From Bombilactobacillus folatiphilus (GTDB lineage: Bacteria; Bacillota; Bacilli; Lactobacillales; Lactobacillaceae): DNA of 64,000 nt. Under the pieces are notes generated by a model, which was not told where the DNA came from, ran no database searches, and was given only the letters and a program-made list of their open reading frames with translations. The stretch covers positions 1,550,001 through 1,614,000 of the forward strand of contig NZ_CP093366.1 in NCBI RefSeq assembly GCF_023380265.1, in the 5' to 3' direction. Numbering within the stretch: position 1 is the stretch's first letter; each line of letters starts with the position of its first letter. Position numbers and translations under genes: made by a program. Of the stretch, positions 46,073-55,302 are shown piece by piece.

Positions 46073-46873
46073 TCAAATTATTGTTAATTGCGTAGCTTGT
46101 TGCGCGTAAGTATCATGCAACCAAAAATCATGGTCTACACCATAATCATGTTGCTGTAACAGCTCACTGACCGTTTGATGAGCTAATTTGGGCAAATTAT
46201 TTTCCGGACTCAAATGGCCCAGAAAAACTTGCTTTGTTTGATTACCAATGACATCCATTAAAGCATTGGCACCATCAAGATTAGACAAATGCCCCTCATC
46301 ACTAATAATGCGCTGCTTTAATGACCATGGGTAATATCCTTGGCGCAACATTTCCAAATCATGATTACACTCCATCAAAAAACCATCTGCATTTTGAATA
46401 ATATATTTCACACGATCAGATACATAACCCGTATCCGTTAAATCAACAAAAGAATGGTCTTGGTAATGAAAATTATAAAATTGCGGATCAATTGCATCAT
46501 GAGATACACTGAAACTTTCGATATCCAAATCGCCCAACGTTAAAACGGAATTAGCTTCAAACAAATGTTGCTGATGACTATCAACAGGACCTATTTTAGC
46601 ACGCATTGCCTGCCACGTCTTGGCGTTTGCATACACATCCAAGCCGTAACGTCTAGCCAAAATCCCCACACCACGAATATGATCACTATGCTCATGAGTA
46701 ACCAAAATCGCATCTAACTGTTGAATATCTTCACCAATACTGGCCAACAAATCTTTAATCTTCTTGCCTGACAAACCCGCATCGACCAATATCCGCTTGT
46801 TCGGTGTTTTGATATATAAAGAATTGCCTTGGCTGCTGCTAGCTAAAACACTAATCTGCATGACTGCGGTCAT
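46073..46873 (-). CDS. walJ: Metallo-beta-lactamase fold hydrolase WalJ (YycJ)
   Basis: This 266-residue protein has the metal motif THEHSDH near residue 58 and further ligands in NCHDLE-like and DEGHLSN positions near residues 160 and 185. YycJ/WalJ proteins are nuclease-like hydrolases linked to cell-division timing and DNA repair. The ATG at 46873 was chosen because AAAGGAGG then has 8 bases of spacing. It overlaps the end of walI and is the last gene of the wal operon before htrA. Confidence 0.93.
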   Translation of the reverse strand: MTAVMQISVLASSSQGNSLYIKTPNKRILVDAGLSGKKIKDLLASIGEDIQQLDAILVTHEHSDHIRGVGILARRYGLDVYANAKTWQAMRAKIGPVDSHQQHLFEANSVLTLGDLDIESFSVSHDAIDPQFYNFHYQDHSFVDLTDTGYVSDRVKYIIQNADGFLMECNHDLEMLRQGYYPWSLKQRIISDEGHLSNLDGANALMDVIGNQTKQVFLGHLSPENNLPKLAHQTVSELLQQHDYGVDHDFWLHDTYAQQATQLTII

Positions 46874-47690
46874 TGACATAGCCTCCTTTTGTTTGATCAA
46901 CTTTGATTACCGCACCGCTAAAAGCGTTCACCTGTCGAATTTGGGTTGAACGCATTCCTTTCGGAACAAATGCTACATACCACACCGGAATATAAATAGT
47001 ATTATTTTTAAATTTCATCAATTTAGCATATGCCAAATCAGCCCACTTCAATTGAGAATTATTGGGAATCTCATTATTCGTGTATAAATTATAGACCGCC
47101 CGTTGCTCACTAATAGTATTTTGCTTCTCGCGCAACACATTCATCGCGTTCACATAAGTTTGTTCGTAACTAACTAACCGATTATTGATAATTTTGAAAG
47201 TCACGCGCCCTGTATTTTCGTACAAACGACCCAGTTTAACTTTTTGCACAAAAACAACATTATTGTCAGATGATAAATGTCGACAATATTCATATTCTTG
47301 GCCCTTGGTGACATTTTGCGTTTTTTTAATATAACGCTTCAAAGTTGGTACTATTGTTTGGGGGGTAAGCACCAAGGGATTATTCAAGTAACAATTCAAT
47401 TGCTTTTTAATTTCGTCATAACTCCAAGTAATATTACGCAATTTGACCTGATCATTTCTTAAAACATGCTGATCATCTTGGCTTGCCAAATAATAACCTT
47501 CGCCCACACGCTTATCCAACTTACTGTTAATTGTAATATTATCTTGATTCATTTCCTTTTCCAAAGTGGTCGAACCAACATTATTCGTGTTCACCACTTG
47601 ATTACGCGTCTGACGATATGAGGTAAACAAAAAAATATCCAGCGCAATAAAAACGCATAAGAAAATAATTTCAATTCGGCGAAAATCCAT
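46851..47690 (-). CDS. walI: WalRK regulatory protein WalI (YycI)
   Basis: This 279-residue protein has one N-terminal membrane helix (MDFRRIEIIFLCVFIALDIFL, 21 residues, written here only by its ends M1 to L21) and an extracytoplasmic domain of the YycI type. That domain includes a conserved YEQTYVNAMNVLREKQNTIS region near residue 180. YycI and YycH contact the WalK kinase through their membrane helices and tune its activity. The ATG at 47690 overlaps the walH stop by one base and follows GGAGG. It is part of the walRKHIJ operon. Confidence 0.9.
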   Translation of the reverse strand: MDFRRIEIIFLCVFIALDIFLFTSYRQTRNQVVNTNNVGSTTLEKEMNQDNITINSKLDKRVGEGYYLASQDDQHVLRNDQVKLRNITWSYDEIKKQLNCYLNNPLVLTPQTIVPTLKRYIKKTQNVTKGQEYEYCRHLSSDNNVVFVQKVKLGRLYENTGRVTFKIINNRLVSYEQTYVNAMNVLREKQNTISEQRAVYNLYTNNEIPNNSQLKWADLAYAKLMKFKNNTIYIPVWYVAFVPKGMRSTQIRQVNAFSGAVIKVDQTKGGYVNDRSHAD

Positions 47691-49012
47691 TATTGCCTCC
47701 CTCGATTCAACCAATCATTGAACGTCTTCCATTGATTATTAATCAAAATATAATATTCAGGTGTCAAATCCACAATTTCCTTATTTTGATCATCTGCCGC
47801 CCAAGTATAGCCAATCAACACTTTTTGAATATTCTTGGAACTGTAACCTGCATGTGTCAATTGCTCAATTACTGTGTGCGTAGAAGGCAATTGCACCGGT
47901 GCTTGTTCTGTTGGTAACGGTACTTGCAAATTTTTCTTGGAAAAATAAGCCGTCTGGGCATCATTTGAATAATTAATCGTGACCGCGCCAAATTTACTTT
48001 GATTAAAAATGGGAAAACCATTGACATACGTGCGGAAAACTAATTGCGTATTATTTTGACTGTGAGAAAACAAATACAAATTATTCAAGGAATTCCCGAC
48101 ATTTGATAACAGCTGAAACGACTGATTCAACAAATCTGGAATATTTTTAGGCATATCTGTTTTAGAATAATCACTGTAAGTTACTGCTTTAATTTTATTA
48201 TCAACCACTAAACTGCGATTATCACCATTTCGATAGACCGTCAAATTACCGTTTTTACGTGTTGAAATATTGGCATCCTGACGCGAATTCAACAAATTAG
48301 TCACGTAAAAATTATTGGTTTGCTTTGAAAGTAAGTAACTGACTTTAGCCAAACGTATCGGCTTATCATAATAAAGTGAAATATTTTTGGCTTCTTGATG
48401 AAAAAACACTGGTGTTTTAAAGTTTTTCCGATTGACCATCTGACTTAACTTGGTAACTTCAAATTGACTCTGATCTAAATAATAGACAGTAAAAGTGCGG
48501 TCATCTAGTAAAAATAGCCGCAAATGGTTGCCTTTTTGTTGAATCAAAATCCGATTAAAATTGATATCTCGGCGCAAACGGCGATCAGTCTGATTCATGA
48601 CCCGCATTAAGGAATTAAAAGTGAACGTTGAAGGATAAATTAATTGTAAGGAAGAATCAAATCGGAGATATCTTTGATAACGCTGACTATTCTGCGTCAC
48701 AATTTTGCGTGGATCTTTGAATTGAGCTCTTTGCAAAACTTTCATCGTACTATTAATCATATTCGACTGGTTATTGCTAGCTACATACTGCTTGTGATGC
48801 TGGGTTAAAACCATTTTGGTAGGCGCAAAAATTGTCCCCATATCTTTTTTAATCGCAGTACTGCGCTGATTAACATGATGTGTCCGACTGACATTGGGAA
48901 GTGCCTGTTGATATTTCGCATTGTTGGTCCAAATCATCCACGACAAAATCAAACTAATTAACACGGCAATCATCAATAAGATTCGCAAGACCCAATTATT
49001 CAACTGTTTCAT
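47690..49012 (-). CDS. walH: WalRK regulatory protein WalH (YycH)
   Basis: This 440-residue protein has one N-terminal membrane helix (about residues 8-28) and a large extracytoplasmic YycH domain. Sequence conservation in this family is low, so the call rests on the helix, the length and its exact place between walK and walI. A conserved-looking stretch is FRTYVNGFPIFNQSKFGAV near residue 340. The ATG at 49012 overlaps the walK end by 17 bases; an upstream in-frame extension was rejected. It acts with WalI on the WalK kinase. Confidence 0.88.
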   Translation of the reverse strand: MKQLNNWVLRILLMIAVLISLILSWMIWTNNAKYQQALPNVSRTHHVNQRSTAIKKDMGTIFAPTKMVLTQHHKQYVASNNQSNMINSTMKVLQRAQFKDPRKIVTQNSQRYQRYLRFDSSLQLIYPSTFTFNSLMRVMNQTDRRLRRDINFNRILIQQKGNHLRLFLLDDRTFTVYYLDQSQFEVTKLSQMVNRKNFKTPVFFHQEAKNISLYYDKPIRLAKVSYLLSKQTNNFYVTNLLNSRQDANISTRKNGNLTVYRNGDNRSLVVDNKIKAVTYSDYSKTDMPKNIPDLLNQSFQLLSNVGNSLNNLYLFSHSQNNTQLVFRTYVNGFPIFNQSKFGAVTINYSNDAQTAYFSKKNLQVPLPTEQAPVQLPSTHTVIEQLTHAGYSSKNIQKVLIGYTWAADDQNKEIVDLTPEYYILINNQWKTFNDWLNRGRQ

Positions 49013-50876
49013 CCCATAAATCCTCACTTTCTTTAGGATCATACGGTAACGAAATGTAAAAAGTTGAACCGCGATTTTCCGCACTATTCACCCAAATATG
49101 CCCGCCTTGAGCTTCAATGACTTCCTTGGAAATGGCCAAACCTAAGCCCGTGCCGCCTTGTTGACGCGAACGAGCTTTATCAACCCGATAAAAACGATCA
49201 AACACACGCTTAATATCTTTGCGCGGAATACCTAAGCCTTGATCTGAAATACTCAAAATCACATTATGATTGGTATCCAACAAACGACAAGTGATTAAAC
49301 CGCCATTCGGTGAGTATTTGAGCGCATTATTCATAATATTATCAATTGCTTGAGTCATCTTATCAGGATCAATTTCGACCCACAGATCACGCTTAGTCAA
49401 AATGCGCTTAATCTGATACGTCTTGACCGATTGATTTTCTGATTGGGCGCGTTGAGCTTCTTTTTGAATCATCAAATCGAACCGATCCAAAATATAATTG
49501 AACATTTCGTTAAAATTAACGAGTTCAACATTCATTTTGGCAGTTCCTTGATCTAATCGCGACAAACTCAATAAAGAATTAACCATGCGAATCATACGTT
49601 CTGTCTCTTCTTGTGTAACTTTCAAAAACCGAGGCGCCAAATTTTGATTTTGCCAAGCTCCGTCATTTAACGTTTCAATATAACTGCGCAAACTGGTTAA
49701 GGGCGTCCGCAACTCATGCGAGACATTAGAGACAAATTCCCGTCGATCTTGATCAATTTTTTGTTGTTCAGTCACGTCGTGTAACACACAGATAATCCCA
49801 GTGACAAAACCCGTGTTGCGTTTAATTAAGGAGAAATCTGCCTGCAAAATCAAATCTTCGCCATCAATCTTATTTTCCGGCTCAATAATCCGCTCGGTTT
49901 GATTCTCCAACAAGTTTTCAAAGGTGGTATGGTCACTAATACCTAATACGTCAACCAAATTCTGATTTTCAACTTCGTCCATCGCAACATCCAAAAACTC
50001 ACAAGCTGTTTCATTAATAATAGTAATTTTACCATGGCGATTCGTGGCCACCACGCCATCAGACATTTGGCTTAAAACGCCATCCAAACGCCTTCTTTCC
50101 GCGGCAGAATTTTCTTGTTCTTCTTCAACTTTCACCGACAAATCATTCACGGCAATCGCCAATTGTCCCAATTCGTCTTCACTATAAACTCGGACTTGCC
50201 CAGAATAATCGCCTTTAGACATCCGAATCGCTTGACGCTGCATTTCAGCAATCGGTCGCGTAATCGCGCGCGCCACGACAATTGAAATCAAAGCCCCCAA
50301 AACGCCCGCGACCAAGGACGCAACAAAAAAGATAAATACAATCCGATTAATATTCCTATAAACCTGATCCATATTTGCGCGGACATAGACTGCCCCTACT
50401 GTCGAATTGTTGTCACCACTAGAACTCAACAGAGGTGTGATGGACAAGTAATAGCTCCCGTCACGATCACTATGGGAAATCTGAGTTACTTTGCGGCCAG
50501 AATAAATTACATCTTTAATTTGAGAATTAGCCGTTCTTTTGCCAATGGACGTCGGATTATTACCATTTTTAATCGCCACAATACGCCCACGACTGTCCAC
50601 AACTTCCATTTCGGAAATCTGAATATTCGTGAAATCTTGTACGGTGGCACGAATATTGCGGCGAGCCTTAGCCGTATTGCTTGTTAAGTTGACCGCCAAA
50701 GGCGTCGTCACCCAAGATGGTAGTTGTACTTGCGCCTCAAAAGCTTCCACATTTTGTTGTTCCAAACGATGCACAAAATAAGCTCCGATAATTTCAATCG
50801 TACTTAAAAGTAATAAAATAAAAACTAGTGCAATTTTAAACTGCATTGAACTAAAAAATTTTGTTCGCCGTGTCAC
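48996..50876 (-). CDS. walK: Sensor histidine kinase WalK
   Basis: This 626-residue kinase controls cell-wall metabolism with WalR. It has membrane helices at about residues 12-31 and 180-200 that flank an extracytoplasmic sensor domain. A HAMP domain (about residues 200-255) and a PAS domain (about 265-370) follow. The phosphorylated His lies in VSNVSHELRTPLTS near residue 387. The ATPase domain has the N box INNALKYSP near residue 510 and the G boxes DQGLGIP and GGTGLGLAI. The intact layout with all domains is standard for Firmicutes. It follows walR by 22 bases. Confidence 0.96.
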   Translation of the reverse strand: MTRRTKFFSSMQFKIALVFILLLLSTIEIIGAYFVHRLEQQNVEAFEAQVQLPSWVTTPLAVNLTSNTAKARRNIRATVQDFTNIQISEMEVVDSRGRIVAIKNGNNPTSIGKRTANSQIKDVIYSGRKVTQISHSDRDGSYYLSITPLLSSSGDNNSTVGAVYVRANMDQVYRNINRIVFIFFVASLVAGVLGALISIVVARAITRPIAEMQRQAIRMSKGDYSGQVRVYSEDELGQLAIAVNDLSVKVEEEQENSAAERRRLDGVLSQMSDGVVATNRHGKITIINETACEFLDVAMDEVENQNLVDVLGISDHTTFENLLENQTERIIEPENKIDGEDLILQADFSLIKRNTGFVTGIICVLHDVTEQQKIDQDRREFVSNVSHELRTPLTSLRSYIETLNDGAWQNQNLAPRFLKVTQEETERMIRMVNSLLSLSRLDQGTAKMNVELVNFNEMFNYILDRFDLMIQKEAQRAQSENQSVKTYQIKRILTKRDLWVEIDPDKMTQAIDNIMNNALKYSPNGGLITCRLLDTNHNVILSISDQGLGIPRKDIKRVFDRFYRVDKARSRQQGGTGLGLAISKEVIEAQGGHIWVNSAENRGSTFYISLPYDPKESEDLWDETVE

Positions 50877-50898
50877 GCTTTTGCCTCAGTCTTTTGGT

Positions 50899-51615
50899 TT
50901 AATCTTCTTTTTGATTTGTATCCGATTTCAAATAATAACCCACACCGCGCCGCGTAATTAAATACTCGGGCTTACTTGGATCATCTTCAACTTTTTCGCG
51001 CAAACGACGAATTGTAACATCCACCGTCCGAACATCGCCAAAATAATCGTAACCCCACACTGTCTGTAACAAATTTTCACGGGTCATAACTTGTCCAATA
51101 TGCTGAGCCAGATAATAGAGCAATTCAAATTCCCGATGCGTTAATTCCAGTTCACACTCGTTTTTGGTGACTGTATAGGCATCCGGTAAAATCACCAAGG
51201 CGCCAACTTTAATATTCGTCGTTTCTGATTCGTTTGCATTACTTAAATTAACTTTTTGTCGGCGTAAATTAGCCTTCACCCGCGCCACCAGTTCACGATT
51301 GGAAAAAGGTTTAGTGACATAATCATCGGCTCCCATCTCCAAACCCAGTACTTTATCTAATTCTGAATCTTTGGCCGTCAACATAATAATCGGGGTATCT
51401 TTGGTCTTACGCACTTGACGTGCAACCTCTAGGCCGTCAACTTTAGGTAACATTAAATCGAGAATAATTAAATCAGGATTTTCCTGATCCACTTTATCTA
51501 AAGCCGCTTCACCGTCAAAAGCAACTACGGTTTCAAAACCTTCTTTATCGAGATTATACTTGATAATATCCGAGATAGGTTTTTCATCATCAACAATTAA
51601 AACTTTATTCGCCAT
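50899..51615 (-). CDS. walR: Response regulator WalR
   Basis: This 238-residue OmpR-type regulator has the receiver motifs VDDEKP near residue 8, phospho-acceptor Asp in LIILDLMLP near residue 53, and MLTAKD near residue 78. A winged-helix DNA-binding domain follows with [22 protein letters not shown] near residue 195. It controls peptidoglycan hydrolase genes, and a matching box lies upstream of the LysM gene at 43076. It opens the walRKHIJ operon from the promoter at 51648-51676. Confidence 0.97.
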   Translation of the reverse strand: MANKVLIVDDEKPISDIIKYNLDKEGFETVVAFDGEAALDKVDQENPDLIILDLMLPKVDGLEVARQVRKTKDTPIIMLTAKDSELDKVLGLEMGADDYVTKPFSNRELVARVKANLRRQKVNLSNANESETTNIKVGALVILPDAYTVTKNECELELTHREFELLYYLAQHIGQVMTRENLLQTVWGYDYFGDVRTVDVTIRRLREKVEDDPSKPEYLITRRGVGYYLKSDTNQKED

Positions 51616-51647
51616 AGGACAGAAAACCTCCTTGCTTTCTTGTGTAC

Positions 51648-51676
51648 AGTATACTAAGTTTTAGCTTATCTGACAA
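51648..51676 (-). promoter_or_regulatory. walR operon promoter
   Basis: On the minus strand TTGTCA, 17 bases and TATACT form a near-consensus sigma-A promoter 33 bases before the walR start. Confidence 0.8.
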
Positions 51677-51738
51677 AATTCTTTAAATTTGGATTGCCAA
51701 GATTCTAAAAATATGCTAGTATACTTATTGTACTTTTC

Positions 51739-51811
51739 GGGTGGTTAGCTCAGCTGGCAGAGCAACGGACTCTTAATCCGTGGGTCCAGGGTTCGATCCC
51801 CTGACCACCCA
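51739..51811 (+). tRNA. tRNA-Lys (anticodon CUU)
   Basis: The 73-base sequence folds as a full cloverleaf: acceptor GGGTGGT/ACCACCC, D-arm GCTC/GAGC, anticodon arm ACGGA-CTCTTAA-TCCGT with anticodon CTT, and T-arm CAGGG-TTCGATC-CCCTG. The CCA end is not encoded. It lies between the wal operon (divergent) and a strong terminator. A likely promoter is TTGCCA (51694-51699), 17 bases, TAGTAT. Confidence 0.97.
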
Positions 51812-51824
51812 TCAGGATAATATT

Positions 51825-51868
51825 AAAAGCGGTCATACCAATTTTTTAATTGGTATGACCGCTTTTTT
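51825..51868. terminator. Bidirectional terminator
   Basis: AAAAGCGGTCATACCAATT and its exact complement form an 18- to 19-bp stem with a T-rich loop and T-runs on both strands. It ends tRNA-Lys and the convergent aminotransferase gene. Confidence 0.95.
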
Positions 51869-51878
51869 GTGTTCTCAA

Positions 51879-53057
51879 TTATTTCCTGGGAAATAAATGT
51901 AATTTGGCAATCCGCGCACAAGCTTCGCTATACCTTGGTTCATCAATCAACAACCCAATTCGTACATAACCTTCACCTTGTGCCCCAAAACCTGTGCCCG
52001 GTGCCACGGCAACGCCTGCTTCATCTAATAGTATATCTGCAAATTCTTGACTAGTCAGACCAACAGGTGTCGGCATCCATGCATAAAAAGTTCCACCAGT
52101 GGGGACAGGTTCCCAACCAATTTTACGAGCAGCTGCGTTAAAATCATCATGTCGCCGCTGATAGCGGGTAACTAATTGCCGTACACTTGCTTGATCACTG
52201 TTTAAAGCTGCAACCCCCGCCTGTTGAATTGCTGGGAAAACACTCACGAACAAATGATCTTGAATCAAATTCAACGCTTCAATCATTTCTGCATTGCCCG
52301 CGGCAAAACCCAGTCGCCAACCGGCCATATTGTACGTTTTAGACATCGTATACAGTTCAATTCCCACTTGTTTGGCACCAGTGGTCTGCAAAAAACTGCG
52401 AGGCTGCTGTCCATCAAAACCAATTGCCCCATAAGCAAAATCATGAACTACACCAACCTGATTTTTTTGTGCCCAAGCCACAGTTTCTGCAAAAAAGTCA
52501 GCGTTAGCGACCGCTCCTGTCGGATTATTTGGGTAATTCAAATAAATATATTTGGCGGCCTGCACAACTTGCGGATCTAAAGCTTGATAATCTGGCAAAA
52601 AATCCCGTTCACGCGTCAACGGAAACAATTCCTGATGAACTTGCGCCAAACTAACACCTGATAAATAATCTGGGTAACCCGGATCTGGCAATAAAACGGT
52701 CTCTCCCGGATTCATCAAGGCCAATGGTAGCTCTACCAAACCAATTTTAGAACCACCTAAAACGGCAATTTCAGTTTCCGGATCTAGTTGAACGCCATAT
52801 TCACGTTGATAAAAAGCCGCTGCTGCTTGCTTAAATTCAAATAAACCGCGAAAAGGCGAATATTTGTGATTTTGAGGCTGCTTTGCTGCTTGCGCTAATG
52901 CTTCCACAATAAAGGCAGGTGTGGGCTGGTCAGGATTCCCCTGCCCTAAATTAATCACATCAACGCCTGCTGCAATTTTCGCATTGACCTTTTGAACTAA
53001 AGTTGCAAAAAATTGGGTCGGCAATTGCTGTAAAATGTTTGATTCTAGAAATTGCAT
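51879..53057 (-). CDS. PLP-dependent aminotransferase, class I
   Basis: This 392-residue fold-type I enzyme has INLGQGNPDQPTP near residue 35, the conserved YLNYPNNPTGAV near residue 172, and the PLP-binding Lys in MSKTYNMAGWRLGF near residue 234. A final Arg in YVRIGLL binds the substrate carboxylate. It groups with PatA/DapC/MtnE-like aminotransferases that use aromatic amino acids, methionine-cycle keto acids or diaminopimelate intermediates. The substrate cannot be fixed by eye. It is a single gene. Confidence 0.88.
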   Translation of the reverse strand: MQFLESNILQQLPTQFFATLVQKVNAKIAAGVDVINLGQGNPDQPTPAFIVEALAQAAKQPQNHKYSPFRGLFEFKQAAAAFYQREYGVQLDPETEIAVLGGSKIGLVELPLALMNPGETVLLPDPGYPDYLSGVSLAQVHQELFPLTRERDFLPDYQALDPQVVQAAKYIYLNYPNNPTGAVANADFFAETVAWAQKNQVGVVHDFAYGAIGFDGQQPRSFLQTTGAKQVGIELYTMSKTYNMAGWRLGFAAGNAEMIEALNLIQDHLFVSVFPAIQQAGVAALNSDQASVRQLVTRYQRRHDDFNAAARKIGWEPVPTGGTFYAWMPTPVGLTSQEFADILLDEAGVAVAPGTGFGAQGEGYVRIGLLIDEPRYSEACARIAKLHLFPRK

Positions 53058-53127
53058 ACTATCAACTCCTTTTTAACGACATTATAGCCTTTTCTGATAG
53101 CTAGAAAATATCTTTATTCTGTAAATC

Positions 53128-53155
53128 AAAAAATACCACTGAATTAATCAGTAGC
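53128..53155 (-). terminator. Likely terminator of the Tm-1-like cluster
   Basis: On the minus strand CTACTGA, TTAA and TTCAGTGG pair with one G-U, followed by ATTTTTTG. Confidence 0.7.
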
Positions 53156-53171
53156 ATCTTCTGGATCGGAT

Positions 53172-54002
53172 TTAGTTTTTAATCGCTTTAAATTTCTCCG
53201 TCTGTTCTTGAATACTTTTTTCTGTGGCTAGTCGTTCAATACTAGAAGCTCCAAAGAAACCATCAATTCCTTGCACACGTTCAATCACATAAGCCGCATC
53301 TTCGGGCTCAGCAATCGGTCCACCGTGACAGATCACCATAATATCAGGATTAACTTTGCGACCAGCATCCAAAATGGCTTGGACGCGTGTGACACATTCA
53401 TCTAAGGTTAAAGATGTTTGCGCGCCAATTGCCCCCTTGGTCGTTAAGCCCATATGTGCCACCAACAAATCAGCACCGGCTTGAGCCATTTTGGTAGCTT
53501 GTTCCGGATCAAAAACATATGGAGTTGTCAACAGATCTAACTCGTGTGCTTGATGAATCATGTCAACTTCTAAATCATAACCCATGCCAGTTTCTTCCAA
53601 ATTTTGCCGAAAGACACCATCAATCAAACCCACAGTCGGAAAATTCTGAACACCACTGAAACCTTGATCTTTTAATTGCTGCAAATAAATTTTCATTACA
53701 CGAAACGGATCTGTTCCACAAACACCTGCTAACACGGGTGTATGTTGCACAATTGGTAACACTTCTTGCCCCATCTCGACCACGATTTGATTCGCATCAC
53801 CGTAAGACATTAATCCAGCTAAGGAACCACGACCAGCCATGCGATAACGTCCAGAATTGTAAATAATTAACATATCTGCTCCGCCAGCTTCACTACTTTT
53901 GGCTGTAATACCTGTACCGGCACCGACGCCGACCAGCATCTCACCATTCTTTCTTTTCGTTTGAAAATCGGCTAAAATTTGAGCTCTGTTTCTATTATCC
54001 AT
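53172..54002 (-). CDS. Phosphoenolpyruvate-hydrolase-like TIM-barrel protein (Tm-1 C-domain homologue)
   Basis: This 276-residue protein matches the TIM-barrel family found as the C-terminal half of the tomato Tm-1 protein and often called PEP hydrolase-like. Candidate active-site segments are [18 protein letters not shown] near residues 46-63, AGVCGTDPF near residue 92, [13 protein letters not shown] near residue 122, [12 protein letters not shown] near residue 182, ICHGGPI near residue 227 and [10 protein letters not shown] near residue 250. Its partner, encoded 5 bases upstream, is the Tm-1 N-domain homologue. GAAGGGA precedes the ATG. The reaction is unknown. Confidence 0.82.
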   Translation of the reverse strand: MDNRNRAQILADFQTKRKNGEMLVGVGAGTGITAKSSEAGGADMLIIYNSGRYRMAGRGSLAGLMSYGDANQIVVEMGQEVLPIVQHTPVLAGVCGTDPFRVMKIYLQQLKDQGFSGVQNFPTVGLIDGVFRQNLEETGMGYDLEVDMIHQAHELDLLTTPYVFDPEQATKMAQAGADLLVAHMGLTTKGAIGAQTSLTLDECVTRVQAILDAGRKVNPDIMVICHGGPIAEPEDAAYVIERVQGIDGFFGASSIERLATEKSIQEQTEKFKAIKN

Positions 54003-54007
54003 AATTA

Positions 54008-55216
54008 TTATCCCTTCATTAATATCTTCAATTGCTCCACACATGCCTGCGTAAATCGTGGATCATTCATGTGATATGGTAATTTAGTGACTGTTACTGC
54101 ATTATTCGTCAACGCTTTTGTTAATGAATCTGTAAAAGCTGCATCTTCTTCGGGACCATAAAAAGGTTGCCCCACCGCGTCCAATTCCGAAAAACCTTTT
54201 GTTGGGATCATCACGGCAATTGGTCTTTGCGCCTGGTTTAATTTTTGTGCCATAAATTGCCCAAACTGTTGATTTTCTGCAATTGTCGTCCGCATTAATG
54301 TCACAGTCGGATTATGCTTGACCAAATTACGTTGACGATACTTTGCTGGCACCGTTTCGTAAGGACCAAAATTGACCATATCTAATGCGCCTGGAGCAAG
54401 CACTTCCGGCAAATGCGCCTGAATAGCCGAATCTAACCGTGTTTGCCCAGCAGCCATGACCCCACCGCATAATTCATCGGCAATTTCCGTCGTCGTCAAA
54501 TCTAAAACACCAGCAAAATAACCCTGGGCAATCAACGATTCCATCGTTTGACCGCCGGTTCCTGTCGCATGAAAAACTAAGGTTTCCAGACCTGCTTGAT
54601 CTAATAAAGATCGTGCGTGATCCACCGCTTTCGTTGTGACACCAAACATCGTGGCCCCAATAAGCGGTTTTGTATCAACTAGCGTCGTCATGGAATGATT
54701 GAACATTCCAGAAATTGCTGCTGCCGCATTATCAAAAATGACCCGGGAAATTTTATTTAAGCCGGATACATCGACAATTGAGGGAATCATTACAATATCA
54801 CTAGTGCCCACATACTCCCGCGTATTACCGGCAGCCACAGTAGAAACCATCACTTTAGGCACTCCTAACGGTAATTGCTGCATCGCAGGTGTCACCAATG
54901 AAGTTCCACCACTGCCGCCTAAAGACAGAATCCCTTGAAATTTTCCCGCTTGATAAAGTCTAGGTAATAATATGCGTAAGCCATGTGCCAAAATAGCATT
55001 CGCTTCGCCTCGAGTATAATCAGTTCTAACCTGGTCTATTGTCAATTCCTCCACTGCCGCCAATTCGTTGGCATCAATGTCTACTTCGACAGTAGGCGAA
55101 AATACGCCAGCATTAATTAACAAAACGCGATTGCCTAAACGTTCCAACACTTGTTTCACATAGTTGAACTCAGTTCCTTTAGTATCCAATGTACCGACTA
55201 AAGCAATCGTCTGCAT
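54008..55216 (-). CDS. UPF0261 / Tm-1-like ATP-binding domain protein
   Basis: This 402-residue protein begins with [15 protein letters not shown], the hallmark of UPF0261 and of the tomato Tm-1 N-terminal ATP-binding domain. Other family segments are [31 protein letters not shown] near residues 98-128 and [15 protein letters not shown] near residue 211. Near the C-terminus [10 protein letters not shown] is also conserved. The ATG at 55216 was chosen because AAAGGAGG lies just before it. It is followed 5 bases later by the TIM-barrel gene. The biochemical role of this family is not established. Confidence 0.85.
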   Translation of the reverse strand: MQTIALVGTLDTKGTEFNYVKQVLERLGNRVLLINAGVFSPTVEVDIDANELAAVEELTIDQVRTDYTRGEANAILAHGLRILLPRLYQAGKFQGILSLGGSGGTSLVTPAMQQLPLGVPKVMVSTVAAGNTREYVGTSDIVMIPSIVDVSGLNKISRVIFDNAAAAISGMFNHSMTTLVDTKPLIGATMFGVTTKAVDHARSLLDQAGLETLVFHATGTGGQTMESLIAQGYFAGVLDLTTTEIADELCGGVMAAGQTRLDSAIQAHLPEVLAPGALDMVNFGPYETVPAKYRQRNLVKHNPTVTLMRTTIAENQQFGQFMAQKLNQAQRPIAVMIPTKGFSELDAVGQPFYGPEEDAAFTDSLTKALTNNAVTVTKLPYHMNDPRFTQACVEQLKILMKG

Positions 55217-55302
55217 CACTGATCCTCCTTTCATAATGATTAAACTTATCATAAAGTGAAAGGGATTACATTAACAGGTAATATAGTTAGCTTTACTAGT
55301 GA

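Noticed and set aside
51739-51811. tRNA gene as an integration site for a mobile element
   Set aside because: The tRNA-Lys is followed at once by a normal terminator and a housekeeping aminotransferase; no integrase and no repeat of the tRNA 3' end was seen nearby.
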